Shown here in pieces: positions 44,302 to 55,300 of a stretch of 64,000 bases of DNA. Every line of letters starts with the position of its first letter. The stretch's first letter is position 1. Below the pieces are notes generated by a model. That model ran no database searches, was not told the origin of the DNA, and saw only the letters and a program-made list of their open reading frames with translations. A program made the position numbers and the translations under genes. Location: contig JAVGWX010000008.1 in the NCBI GenBank assembly GCA_036924085.1, forward strand, positions 48,033,019-48,097,018. The letters run 5' to 3'. This DNA comes from Ariolimax columbianus (taxonomy: Eukaryota > Mollusca > Gastropoda > Stylommatophora > Arionidae).

Positions 44302-45299
44302 TCGCATGAGCTGCAGCGGTCAACAACCCATAGCTGACTGCTAGCGTCAGGGTCAGCGAACCAGAGCTGCCAAGGCCCTTCTACACCTCCACGCGGTGAT
44401 CCTGGATAACAGGCTGCAGCAGGGCAGACTGACTAAGGAGAAGGGATCGAAGAGAGAATGCTAACCCAGTACTAAAAAATGTTTGCTGAAGTCGGATGTG
44501 TTGGACCGAAAGGTGCAAATGTCGCAGTCCAGCTGTAAACTTCGACACAACGTATTCCTTCTTCTTTTTCTTCTTGTTCTTCTTCTTCTTCTTCGTACGC
44601 TGTCAGACGTCAACTTGAATTTGTTCGAAGAAAGCAGCTGTCATCCTGAGGCTGTCGACAATGCCATAGAGCTTATCTAGTGTTTGCCACTGGTGATGGC
44701 CACATGTGCTTTCTCTGGTCCTCAAATGTCGGGCAATTTTGCAGCAGATATTCAGCGGTCATTTTCCCTGTACGAGAGGTGCATTCCTCAGTGCCACCTA
44801 TCTTCAGTTTATTGAATAGATGGTACCTCAGTCTGTTGTGGCCTGTGCGAAGTCTGAAGACCACGACCTGCTCTCTTCTGTTCAACTGGTAAAAGTCATC
44901 ATTTTTTGTGTAGCCAGTATGTTCTGTTTCCCATTTGGCCATGTAACTGGCCCTAATAAACCTTTTGGACTCTTCGTAGATCACACTAGAATCTGGTTGT
45001 GATAGTCTTGCACCTTCTTTTGCCAGTCTGTATGCCTCCTCGTTGCCTTGGATATTACAGTGGGATGGAACCCACTGTACCACTACTCTTTTTGGTGCGG
45101 ACTGCTGGCATAGTTGACAGAGTACTGCTCTTAAATCATTAAGTTCAGTATTTTTTCTGGATTTTAGTGCTGTAACTACGGCCAGTGGATCTGTAAACAC
45201 AACGTATTCCGTTCTTTGGACTACATTCTGCTACTTAAGCCCTTTCAGGGTTTTGGTAGCGGGAGATTGAGAACGAACGAAGCCAAGCTAAACCAAGTC
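44302..45299 (+). repeat. SINE-A copy split by a LINE, 12-bp TSD
   Basis: Flanked by ATATAATCAAGT at 44290-44301 and 45300-45311. The element starts at CGCATGAGCTGCAGCGG (slightly 5'-truncated). It is interrupted at 44559-45196 by a LINE insertion and resumes with its 3' end GGGAGATTGAGAACGAACGA. The tail is GAAGCCAAGC rather than pure GAA. Two nested TSDs give a clear order: SINE first, LINE second. Confidence 0.92.
44559..45196 (-). pseudogene. RNase H LINE, short 5'-truncated copy inside SINE-A, 14-bp TSD
   Basis: Bounded by ACACAACGTATTCC at 44545-44558 and 45197-45210. On the minus strand: FTDPLAVVTALKSRK (third RNase H block), QWVPSHCNIQGNEEAYRLAK (the last catalytic Asp is changed to Tyr), and a C-terminal knuckle with changes (EECTSRTGKMTAEYLLQNC, first Cys-x-Cys lost). 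It ends in GCGTACGAAGAAGAAGAAGA. Frame is open for 175 codons but truncated in RNase H. Confidence 0.92.
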
Positions 45300-45311
45300 A
45301 TATAATCAAGT

Positions 45312-45599
45312 AATGAAAATTATAAATTTAGAGACACGAAGCAATGATCTTGAAGGGAAAAAACGAATTAAGTATTACATTAAAATGGTAAATCATGATT
45401 AGTAACGTAATTAAAGAAGCAATGTGTACCTTTAATGAGTATTATGAATAAACCATATGGCATTTCTATCCGTTTATATTTCGTATTTATGCATATATAT
45501 ATATATATATATCTTTTCGCTTATGTGTCCTGCTCGTGCGTTTTAGTGGCAGATTAGGAAGAGGTAACTAGTCCGGGCCCTGCTAGTATGTGCTTCGTA
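45312..45599. other. No recognised feature
   Basis: AT-rich with (AT)n near 45497-45512. Confidence 0.4.
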
Positions 45600-46085
45600 C
45601 ATGGGTATTTTCACTGCTTCAGCTATTTCTGCTTGTCCATCTTTTGAGTGGACGACCCTTGGTTTTGTATCTATTGTATCTGTATAACATAGATTTCTGA
45701 ATGTATACTATCTGGTGTCCGACCCATGTGGTTTGTCTCTTTATGAGTTCTAGCACTGATGTGGTACCTACTTGTCCCCTAATTTCTTCATTTCTGATTC
45801 TGTCCGTTCTTGTTACTCCAAGCATTCTGCGCGAGCATTTCATCTCAATTGTTATTATGTTTCCTTTATCTTTGTTTGGTAATGTTTTATTCTATCCCTG
45901 ATAGCACAATATGGGTAGGAATATTGTGTCGTATAGTGTTCTTTTTGTATCCATTGTCACCCGTTTACATTGTAATATTGAGGTCATTTGCCCGATCATC
46001 TAACTAGCTTTATTACTTCTGTGTTGGATTTCGGTGTCGCCTTTGCCAAGATCATGTTACCCAGGTACGTGAAATTTTATATATT
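45600..46085 (-). pseudogene. RTE-like LINE ORF2 C-terminal relic
   Basis: The minus strand reads MKCSRRMLGVTRTDRIRNEE, then KRQTTWVGH and TKGRPLKRWTS. Earlier blocks in other frames include a decayed xYLG region. This is the usual post-RT C-terminus (MRxxRRxLGVTRxDRxRNEEIR, WxGHxxR, GRPxxRW). Not the same copy type as 47464-56935. Confidence 0.72.
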
Positions 46086-46149
46086 TTATTAAAATGAAGA
46101 CGAGATGTTCAAAACTTTTAACGTTTTAAATTTCCTAATTTTCGAAAGT

Positions 46150-46460
46150 AATTTTAGGTTTGTTTTTTGTTTTATTTGTGGTCTTTTCCTTGGTTTTACT
46201 GGTGTTCCGGTAAAGGTGTTGTTTCTGGTCTTTTCTTTGGTTTTACTGGTGTTTGGGTAAAGGTTTTGTTTGTGGTCTTTTCCTTGGCTTTACTGGTGTT
46301 CAGTAAACGGTTTTGTTTGTAGTCCTTTCCTTGGCTTTACTGGTGTTCAGGTAACGGTTTTTGTTTGTAGTCCTTTCCTTGGCTTTACTGGTGTTCAGGT
46401 AAAGGTTTTGTTTGTAGTCCATTCCTTGGCTTTACTGGTGTTCAGGTAACGGTTTTGTTC
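46150..46460. repeat. ~48-bp minisatellite
   Basis: Six copies of a 47-48 bp unit with TTTTACTGGTGTTCAGGTAA and GGTTTTGTTTGTGGTC. Copies on the right use TAGTCCTTTCCTTGGC. Confidence 0.9.
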
Positions 46461-46678
46461 GTCACTCTGTTATTTAAGAGACAGGAACATATGTCCTGAT
46501 CACTCTGCGCTCTGTGATAAGATAACTGTGCCATCTCGCAAATTTAAGTTCTGGTATTTCGATCCAGAGATTGTAAGAACGTAGAACTTCTCCTAATTGT
46601 AAACGCCTCTAAAATTTCTCATGATTGTTTTTGCATAAATGTTGAAGGGGTAATGGGAAAGTATGCAGTCTGATTTAT
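46461..46678. other. No recognised feature
   Basis: Spacer between an array and SINE-A. Confidence 0.4.
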
Positions 46679-46689
46679 CTGCCTTTTGC

Positions 46690-47033
46690 GGGATCAAGAT
46701 GCTGAGCAGCACATGAGCTGCAGTGGTCTGCGACGCATAGCTGACTGCTAGCGTCAGGGCCAGCATACCATAGCTGCCAAGACCCTTCTACACCCCCACG
46801 CAGTGATCCCGGATAACGGGCTGCAGCAGGGCAGACTGGCTAAGGAGAAGAGATCGAAGAGGGAATGCTAACCCAGTACTAAAAAAATGCTTGCTGAAGT
46901 CGGAGTGTTGGACCGAAAGGTACAAATATCGCAGCCAAGCTGTAAACTACAACACAACGCATTCCGTTCTCTGGACTACATTCTGCTACTTACCCTTTCA
47001 GGGTTTGGTAGTGGGAGATTGAGAACGAACGAA

Positions 47034-47064
<31 letters not shown>

Positions 47065-47067
47065 AGA
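46690..47067 (+). repeat. SINE-A full-length copy, 11-bp TSD
   Basis: Flanked by CTGCCTTTTGC at 46679-46689 and 47068-47078. It runs from GGGATCAAGATGCTGAGCAG to GAACGAACGAATAAGAAGAA with an uninterrupted run of about ten GAA triplets. The intact tail suggests a fairly recent insertion. Confidence 0.93.
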
Positions 47068-47078
47068 CTGCCTTTTGC

Positions 47079-47463
47079 ACTTCAAGCGAGTCTGATTTTT
47101 CGCCAGCTATTCTCATCCTTGTTTCCTGCTCCAAATATAAAATTTTGTTCAGGGTAATCAGGTGTCCGGGTAATCCTATGTTTCTCTTGATGTCCCACGG
47201 GATTTGGTGTTCCACACTGTCTATTGATGCTGTACAATCTATAAAACAAGTACGTCGGTCTTTAAAATATTCCCCTCACTTTCTATGATGTTCATTCTTT
47301 TAATAATGTGTTCCCTCTTATTATATATATATATTCTTTGCCAGTCACATACGGCGCAAAAAGAAGAAACAGATGATCTCCAGTTTGAAAAAAAAACTAA
47401 AAATCTCGAGTTGGAAGGGTGTGAAGCCACTATTTTTAAATGTCCATAGCTGAGCCCTCTGGG
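47079..47463. other. No recognised feature
   Basis: Short spacer between SINE-A and the LINE stack. The minus frame 47239-47559 starts inside the LINE tail and is not called. Confidence 0.35.
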
Positions 47464-47651
47464 ATGTTTCTTCTTCTTCTTCGTACGTTCTCTGAGATGT
47501 TTGCTCTTAAGAGTGTTTCCTAAGGTATTCCTCTCTTTCGAACTCCACTTGGTGTCCATTCAAGTGCTTGCAATGGAAGACGGTCGTTGCTCATTGTAAG
47601 GACATGTCCAATTTGATGTGTGCCAATCTTTCTTTAGAATGATGGTCGACA

Positions 47652-47823
47652 CGTATAGTTGGTTTGTCTCTGTTTTTATCGAGTCATTAGTTATGAACTG
47701 ATCCCGGTGTGTATTCAGTAATTTTCTGAAACATTTATTTTCAAATCTATTTAGTTTGTTTTCCAGCGCTTCTGTTGTCTTCCAGCTTTCACTTCCATAT
47801 GTCAGGACTGATATTACGATTGA
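47652..47823. repeat. 172-bp direct repeat, left copy (long target duplication)
   Basis: Pairs with 51748-51919 at a constant offset of 4096 bp without indels. I count three mismatches, about 98% identity. The sequence is coding sequence of the outer CR1-like LINE. It starts exactly where the inserted LINE's 5' end meets the right copy and ends exactly at the inserted LINE's GAA tail. Confidence 0.95.
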
Positions 47824-47849
47824 TTTCTTCTTCTTTCTTCTTCTTCATC

Positions 47850-48337
47850 GTACGCAGTCTGACAGCAACCATTATTTTTTCGAAAAAAGTAGCAGTCATC
47901 CCGAGGCTGTCGACACTGCCATAGAGCTTGTCTAGTGTTGCCACTGGTGTTGGCCACATCTGCTCTCTCTGATCCTCGTGTGTCGGGCAGTTTTGCAGCA
48001 AATGCTCAGCGGTCATTTTCCCGGTACCACACGGGCATTCGTCAGTGCCACCTATCTTCAATTTGTTGAATAGGTGGTACCTCAGTCTATTGTGGCCAGT
48101 GCGAAGTCTGAAGACCACGACCTGCTCTCTTCTGTTCAACTGGTAATAGGCATCGTTTTTTGTGTAGCCAGTATGTTCGGTTTCCCATTTGGTCATGTAT
48201 CTAGCTCTAATAAGCCGTTTTGACTCTTCGTATGTCATACTAGTATCTGGTTGTGGTAATTTTGCACCTTCTTTTGCCAGTCTGTCTGCCTCCTCGTTGC
48301 CTTGGATGTTGCAGTGGGACGGAACCCACTGCACCAC
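47850..48337 (-). pseudogene. LINE ORF2 end: last RNase H block and CCHC-like knuckle
   Basis: Contains QWVPSHCNIQGNEEADRLAK (His and last catalytic Asp of RNase H). Then TEHTGYTKNDAYYQLNRRE, VVFRLRTGHNRLRYHLFNKL and ECPCGTGKMTAEHLLQNC, a CxC...H...C cluster thought to bind zinc and RNA in Jockey/I-type ORF2 proteins. The frame is intact for 182 codons and ends in the lysine/glutamate codons of the GAA tail. Confidence 0.9.
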
Positions 48338-48384
48338 TACCCTTTTCGGTGCGGACTGCTGGCATAGTTGACAGAGTACTGCTA

Positions 48385-48666
48385 CTAAATCATTAAGTTA
48401 GTATTTTTCTGACTTTGTAGTGTTGTGACTACGACCAGAGCATCTGTAAGCAGGACTATATGGCTTTCATTCCTTTTACCTGTCACCATTTCTTCCACTG
48501 CCGCCCTCAGTGCCTCTGCCTCCGCTCTGAAATTGCTTGTGTATTTTCCAGTGGCGAATGACAGTGTTATTTTTCTGCCATTTGGTATGTTCAGAAATGC
48601 TCCTGCCCCTCCGTTCTGTGTTGTGTTTGTTACAGAACCGTCGGTGTATGCATGGGTCCAGTCCAT
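48385..48666 (-). pseudogene. LINE ORF2 RNase H domain, N-terminal half
   Basis: Reads MDWTHAYTDGSVTNTTQNGG (first Asp), FRAEAEALRAAVEEM (Glu) and VLLTDALVVVTTLQSQKNTN (Asp). A frame shift between 48340 and 48400 separates it from the last block. Catalytic residues visible are intact. Confidence 0.9.
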
Positions 48667-48692
48667 GCTTGGGTAGCTTTTCGATATAAAGC

Positions 48693-49478
48693 TTAGGGTA
48701 GTATCTCTCCTTTCTTTTTCAGTCTGGCAGTTTTGTTTCCAATACCTGGTATATTTTCTACCACCTCTGGAAATATATGCTGCCTCCAGGTAGGTTTTCG
48801 TACAGTAGTGATGGACTTTGGTGTTGTTAGTGCGTTCATGGGATCTTCGTGCATCTTTGCTTTGACTATTTCTGCAAAGTTTCTCCGCTTTAGTTTCCCG
48901 TTTCCGAAATTGTTTAGACTCTGGTGCATTGGATGGTCCGTCAGTCTTCTGAGTTTCTCTGATTGCTGCTGAGCTCTGCAGTCTCTTCTGTCCTTCATGG
49001 ATTGCAGTTTTGTAATCTTTTCAAGTTCTACAATTGGCGTTGACTTCATGCCTCTTGTTATAACTCTCGTGGCTTGGTTTTGAAGTTTGCTAATTTTATT
49101 GTAGTTTGCCTTTGCTGCTGTTGTCTATGCAGCAATGCCATACTCGAGAACTGGTCTCACTCTTCCGGTGTACAGTTTCTTTAGTATACTTTCGTCTTCT
49201 CCCCAGCTTGTGCAAGCAAGTTTCCTCATGATTGCCATTCTTTCTCTGGCTCTCATTCGGTTTCTCTCGATCTGACTTTTCCATGTCATGCGTCGATCAA
49301 ATATGGCTCCCAGGTAGTTTGGGTTGTCGTTTGGCTGCAGGTATTTGCCGTTAAGACTTAATTCGGTGTTTTGGGGTTTGTTTGATAGCGAGAATATTGT
49401 ACATGTCGTTTTTTCCTCGTTTATTTTGACCGGCCATGAGTTTGCCCACTCTTCCAGCGATGTTAGGGCCTGCTGCAT
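48693..49478 (-). pseudogene. LINE ORF2 post-RT (thumb/linker) region
   Basis: Two frames cover this part. The first has SLEEWANSWPVKINEEKTTC, NPNYLGAIFDRRMTWKSQIE and LEYGIAA (49478-49125). The second has RGMKSTPIVELEKITKLQ and DHPMHQSLNNFGNGKLKRRN, PEVVENIPGIG (49049-48693). One shift near 49120 separates them. The order fits I/Jockey-type ORF2 between RT and RNase H, and matches 22557-23040 closely. Confidence 0.85.
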
Positions 49479-49479
49479 C

Positions 49480-51090
49480 TGATTTCTTGCTACGGTGAGA
49501 TTCTTTTCAGAGGTTCACATAGCCAGATCGTCTGCAAACATTGAGCTATGGACTCTTCTTGGTATATTCTATGTTATATCATTTATATGCACCAGGAAGA
49601 GTGTGGGTGACAGTACTCCCCCTTGGGGTACTCCCTGCTCAAGTGTCACCTTTTTGCTCATCTGCCCTTGTACTTGAACTCTGGCCGTTCTGTTTTTGAG
49701 ATTGGGACTGATCCATTTTCTCCATTTTCCCACAAACTTCACTTCTTCTTAGCTTGAGTCTAAGTTCCTTTTTCCAGACTTTGTCAAATGCATTTTCTAG
49801 GTCTACCCAAACCGCTACTGTATGTTTTTTCTCCTGGTAGGCATCTTCTATTTCCTGGGCTATGAGGATGACCTGATCCTCAGTGGATCTGTGCTGTCTA
49901 AAGCCTGCTTGCTGTGGAATTAGTATGTGTTTTTCTTCCAGATGCCACATCAGTCTGGTGTTTATCATACGTTCCATCAGTTTGCCCCCGCAGCTCAGTA
50001 GGCTGATAGGCCTATATCCATTTGAATCTATTTTGTCTTTTCCTTTCTTTGGTACTGGTACAAGTACTGCGTCTTTCCATGCCTGTGGTACAATACCCAT
50101 TTTCCAGCTTTGGTTCAGGACTGATAGTAGTTTCCTCTTTGCTGTTTGGCCCAGCCCCATCAGCATATCGTTTGTTATCCCGACTTTTCCAGGAGATTTC
50201 CTTTTCTTTAATGTTCTCATGGCCTCTTCCATTTCGTTCATTGTTAGTTTTTCCAACATATGCTCTTCTTGTGCCATATTGATGTTCTCGTGCCCCTTTT
50301 GCTCTTCACTAATGTCTGTATGCCTATCTGTAGGGACATCAATGTGGTTTGCTCTGGCATAATGTTCAACAAAGGCGTTTGCTGCCTTTTTTCCAGTGGG
50401 CAAATTTTCGCCCTGCTTGATGGTAATTTGTTTGTTTGATGGAGTTTCGTCATTCATGGCTCTGACTAGCTTACATAGTTTGTTCCCTTCTTTGTCTAAA
50501 TTGAGGCTTTCTGTTTTGTTTTTCCAGCTTTCTCTTGCTGTTTGGTTTAGAGTGTATTTGTATTTCGCCGTGGCGGCTTTGAGGGCGATATTTGCCTCCA
50601 TAGATTGTTCTCTGTCTGCCATGTTCCTAGCATTTGTGACTGCGTCTTCCGCTTTTTGCAAATCATCATTCCAATAGGGCTTATAATTTTTCCTTGCCCC
50701 TCTTGGGATGGTTTCAGTGCCAGCTTGCATTATTGCTTGGCTTAGGCTTTCCACCATGGGTTTCATTTTGTCTTTCCGTGTGTTGATGGTTTCACACAGC
50801 CCATCTGTCAGGCTTGCAAATCTGTCCCAGTCGGCTCGTTTGTAATTCCAACGTGGGAGCGGGTTTGTTTCCCGTGGGCTTACTTCCATATTAACTTCTA
50901 GCCTAATTGGCCCGTGGTCGCTACCTGCCAATTGGTTTAGCACCTGGTGGTCTATTTTATGGTGAATGTCCACCGTGGAAAAGGCCAAATCTGGAGTAGA
51001 GGTGGTATGCCATGTTCTGGAATGGAAGCTAGGGCTATCCTCCGGCCTATTGATTAGATAGAGATTTGTGTCTATCTCCCAATCTTCCAC
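49480..51090 (-). pseudogene. LINE ORF2: end of endonuclease and reverse transcriptase
   Basis: The frame from 51090 starts at the end of the endonuclease (GSDHGPIRLE). It then runs through RT blocks: KKRKSPGKVGITNDML, WKDAVLVPVPKKGKDK, NGYRPISLLSCGGKLMERMI, QQAGFRQHRSTEDQV and VWVDLENAFDKVWK (motif A Asp present). A shift near 49740 follows. Then QGVPQGGVLSPTLF and the active site MFADDLAM at about 49526-49537, with stops just before and after it. Confidence 0.9.
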
Positions 51091-51630
51091 TTCGTCACCT
51101 CTGCTGTCTGTGTCCGAGTATCACCATCTCTCCGAGTGGCTGTTGAAGTCTCCAACTACTATGCAGTTGGAGTCTTTGACTTCCATACTCGAGAGCGATA
51201 GGTCTTTATTTGGTGGTCCGTACAGGTTGAAGATGCGGATCTTCGTCTCTTGAGCCATTATGTCAACTCCTACAATTTCTGCTTGTCCGGTGTGATTGAC
51301 AGTACCGCGCTACTCGGTATGCAGTTACGGGTCAGTATCAGAACCCCTCCTTTGTGACCTTATCTATCCAGGCGAAAGGCCTGGTATCCTCTGATTGAGA
51401 ATTTTTGGTTGTTGTTGAGGTGCGTTTCTTGGATACATGGCACGTCAATCTTACCTTCATGCAAGTGATGTGTTAGGGAAAGCTTTTTGTTAATGACTCC
51501 CTCCGCATTCCACTGTAGTATTTTGAGGGTCTTGTGTTTTTGGTCAATAGAAATTGCCCCATAGCCATGTGCCTCGACTCCACAACACATTGGTGGGTGA
51601 CCACCAGTAGTCAAGGGTGGGCCCATTCGA
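51091..51630 (-). pseudogene. LINE ORF2: APE-type endonuclease
   Basis: Starts near 51626 and reads KILQWNAEGVINKKLSLTHH (WNA.G start of APE domains), CIQETHLNN (catalytic Glu) and GGVLILTRN. After a shift it gives IRIFNLYGPPNK and VVGDFNSHSERW (GDFN motif), followed by a premature stop at about 51119. An earlier stop occurs after QAFRLDR at about 51360. Confidence 0.88.
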
Positions 51631-51747
51631 GGCGTGAGGCCCGGCTATCTCGCTGCCTGGCGGGACTCCACAGGATGAGCGCCATACTTTTTACTGATCG
51701 GTTGTACTGTCATCATACTGCGATTTACTTTGCACTGTTTCGTTAAG

Positions 51748-51919
51748 CGTATAGTTGGTTTGTCTCTGTTTTTATCGAGTCATTAGTTATGAACTGATCC
51801 CGGTGTATATTCAATAATTTTCTGAAACATTTATTTTCAAATCTATTTAGTTTGTTTTCCAGCGCTTCTGTTGTCTTCCAGCTTTCACTTCCATATGTCA
51901 GGGCTGATATTACGATTGA
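51748..51919. repeat. 172-bp direct repeat, right copy
   Basis: Partner of 47652-47823. It lies inside the open frame of the outer LINE (51743-52051, minus), so this side keeps the original context. The sequence left of position 51748 belongs to the inserted LINE. Confidence 0.95.
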
Positions 51920-52358
51920 GTTGAATAGTCTGAGCTTGGTATGTTTGCTCAGTGTCGTTGATTCCCAGATTTTGGTGAATTGAATAAAGGCGCACGAGGC
52001 CAAAGCAATTGAATTATACATTATTTTCGTGACATCTCCATTTTGTGTCATTTTGCTTCCCAGGTATGTGTAGTGTTGGAAATTTTGTAAAGATTTCCCT
52101 TAGAGCCTGATATCAACCGTTGTGGTCGTGGAAGCCCTGATTTTCGACTTTGAGGCGTTTACTTGAAGTCCTATCTGTTCTGACCATTGACATAATCTAT
52201 CCATATTTTATTGTGCTTTTCCATTAGTGGTACTTAGTAGCGGTAGGTCGTCTGTAGAATCAAGATTTTCTAAGGTCTTGTTATCTGTCCATTCTATGCC
52301 TAGTTGCTTATCATGGGCATAGTGTTCCATAATTCAATCTATAGCTATGCCAAATAGT

Positions 52359-55300
52359 TCAGTTCAGTTCATCCCGTAATCTATCAGGTCGTTGGGGGAC
52401 ACTTGAAGACACTCCCACATCCCACGCCATCTCTCTCTGTCCGCTGTCGTCAGTTGTGTGTCACTTGAACGAAGGTTTCTGTTTCTAAGAATCGACATCA
52501 CTTCACTCCGGGCAAACCCATAGGTGCTCAGTCTCTCTCATCAAATGGCGTAAATCATGGATGCTGATGGTCCCTGTAGCTTGCTGGTTGTACACTCTTC
52601 TGCGCCGTCCTCTCATTCACACCACTCCGCTCGAACCTCGTTTAATGTCAAAACTTTGCAGTCTGTGGATTGCTGCTTCGTCTATTGCGGTATTCTCATC
52701 CAGCAGGCGGTCATTGATTGGTTTCAAAATGTCACTTATATCCATCACAATGGGCCCATGATGGGAGCTTGTGAAGCCAAGATGTTAGCTCTTTCATTGC
52801 CCTTAACACCGGCATGAGCAGGACAGTAGATCCAGGTCAACGCCTGGAGGTTTGAGGCCTCAACAGCAGCTATCCACTCATACCTAGGCCATCCCTTCTG
52901 TACTTTCTGAAGTACGGCTTGTGCGTCTGTCACGATGACTGCCTTTGTTTTAGAAGTCTCAGATATTCTTTTAAGTGCTAAGGTCACTGCTTCCGTCTCC
53001 ATTCTCATACTGGAGATTGGTGACATGTATGCCCTACTGCGCTCAGCAACGACCTTTCCTCTCATTCTAGCCGAGAAACCCCAGCCTGATGTCCCACTGC
53101 GCACGACTGATCCGTCGGTGTATATGACAGCGTCACTCTCCTGGGTGTTCTCAGTTATCAGCTGATTTAACTCGTGCTCTGCTTTCTTGCTGCTCCGTTC
53201 TCTGCATTCCTTGCCTAAGGTTATGATGACTCTCTGGTACTATATCATTCTATCTCCAGTGTAGACCCATTCTTCCCATTTGGCTATCGTCTCAGCTGGA
53301 GTGACGTGTCCGATTGTTGTCTCAGCCTGTGCCACCCATGACGACCCTCTCTTGATTCTTGATCCCTTGATGTCTGAGATACTACTGTGCAGAGGGTGCC
53401 ACGTGTCTTTGGTGACACGCATATAGGCTTTGACTTGTGCCAGTTTATGTCTTGGTGTCACCGATACAATCCCAACATGTACTAGGACAAAGGTTTGATC
53501 ACTCTGTGATGTTGTCTGTCCATCTCTTCCTCGGACGTCTATGTCCTCTCTTTCCTGGTACGGAATCAGGCAGTATCGAATGTGTAATTTTGCTGGACCT
53601 AGTGGCGTGCCCATACTAAGCCATCTTTCGTCTTTTGATAGCCGTGAACAGATTATCAAAAGGCATAATTGCGTTTCCACTCTTCATCGTATTTCTACGT
53701 TCGTAACACGATCCTTATATGTAACATTTACAAGTATTTTAAAGCACCTCATTTCTATTGTATGTATTCTCTACTGGTTATCCACAGGCAATGGTCCAAG
53801 TCTCACAGGTATACATACATTTTGAGAGCACCAATGAGCGCATTAGTCTAACGTTTATGCTGAGGGCCAGCGGCTTATAATGCCATATGGGTTTCAAACG
53901 CGTAAGCGCCGTTGTTGTATGTGCTATTCTGGCAATTATCTCAATCTGCGAGCCCTCGTTACTGATCAGTGATTCCAGATACGTTTACCGGTGTAAAACT
54001 TCGAGTTCCTGACCATTTGCTTTTATCACAAATGTAAACCCCTCCGTGTTTTTAGTCATCGTCTTTGTTTTCTCTGCATTTATCTCCATGCCATAGCTTT
54101 GCGCCATTCTGTCAAATCTACTAATTAGTTCCGTTTCCGTGCCTGCCAGACCATCTATATCATCTGCAAATCGTAGGTTTGTAATCGTCTTGTCACCTAT
54201 TCTGGCCATACCAACATGTCCCTGCAGGACCGTCTCCCTTATTCTTTCCAAGAATACATTTAAGAGTGTTGGAGAGAGTATACAACGATGTCCCACTTCA
54301 ACAGACGTGCGGAACCATTCGCCTAGTATTCCGTCTACAGAAACTGCACTTGACGCCTCATAAAGGTTCTCACTTACCTTCACGATATTACTATTGATCT
54401 TGTAATGCTTCATTGCTATCCATAGCGCCGCAAGTCATACTTTGTCGAACGCTTTTTTTTAATCGACGAATACATGGTATATGTGTTTTTGATCCTCTGC
54501 TTTTGATACCCTGTTTTTAATACTTGTATTTCTTATTAAATATCAGCAGATTAAATATCTATTCAGTGGTACTTCTTCCCGCTTGAAACCCTGCTTGCTC
54601 TTCGGCAATGATATTCTCTGCCTGTGGTTTTAATCTGTGGAGGATTATTCTTTGCTACGAGGACTAATGAGGTTAATTGTTTTTTAGTTCTGACACATGT
54701 TTAGGTTCCCTGATTTAGGCAGCGGTGAAACCACTGATTTCTTCTAGATGGTTGACCACTCTCCTGTCCGCCAAATTCTGTTACAGATGCATGTCAGAGC
54801 CTCAATTATTACCTCACCTCCCACTTGTAGGAGCTCTGCTGGGATATTATCCACCCCCACAGCTTTCCCCCTTTTTAGCATCTTCACCGCTTCAGTTACC
54901 CCCTCTCTTGTTATCGGTTGATTCTTCTCTAACATTTTTATTTTTCCGGGGCAATTGCATTTCCTTGGTCACCTCATCTCGCATGCTTATATAATTCAGA
55001 GCAGTACTCTGTCCAACGAGCCCGAATGTCGTTGGCCTTCTGTGAGACATTTCCCTCTCTTATTCTGAATCACTGTATTGTGACCTTCTATGGGCCTTAC
55101 TAGGTCCTTGACTATTTTATATACCCCTTTGGCAACGTTTATTTCAAGATTGTGTTCGATATCTGAGCACCGAGCAGTTGTCCATTCTGCCTTAGCCTTT
55201 TTCATCTTGGCATTTATGTTTCCATTTATCTCTCTGTATTTCATAATCCCATCCAAGGTATTCTTTGACCTCTTCAGTATTCTTCTCTTGTCACATAACT

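Larger units (their letters stand above)
47824..51747 (-). mobile_element. RNase H-bearing LINE, nearly complete copy
   Basis: A 3.9-kb element on the minus strand from 51747 (CTTAACGAAACAGTGCAAAG) to the tail ACGATGAAGAAGAAG-AAG at 47824. ORF2 order: APE-type endonuclease (51626-50880), reverse transcriptase (about 50300-49400), linker, RNase H (48666-48290) and C-terminal knuckle (about 48030-47980). The 5' leader is about 120 bases; no ORF1 was recognised, so the 5' end may be truncated or the family may have one ORF. At least four lesions (stops and shifts) make it inactive. It is the best copy of the family that includes 22557-23914 and 44559-45196. Confidence 0.92.
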
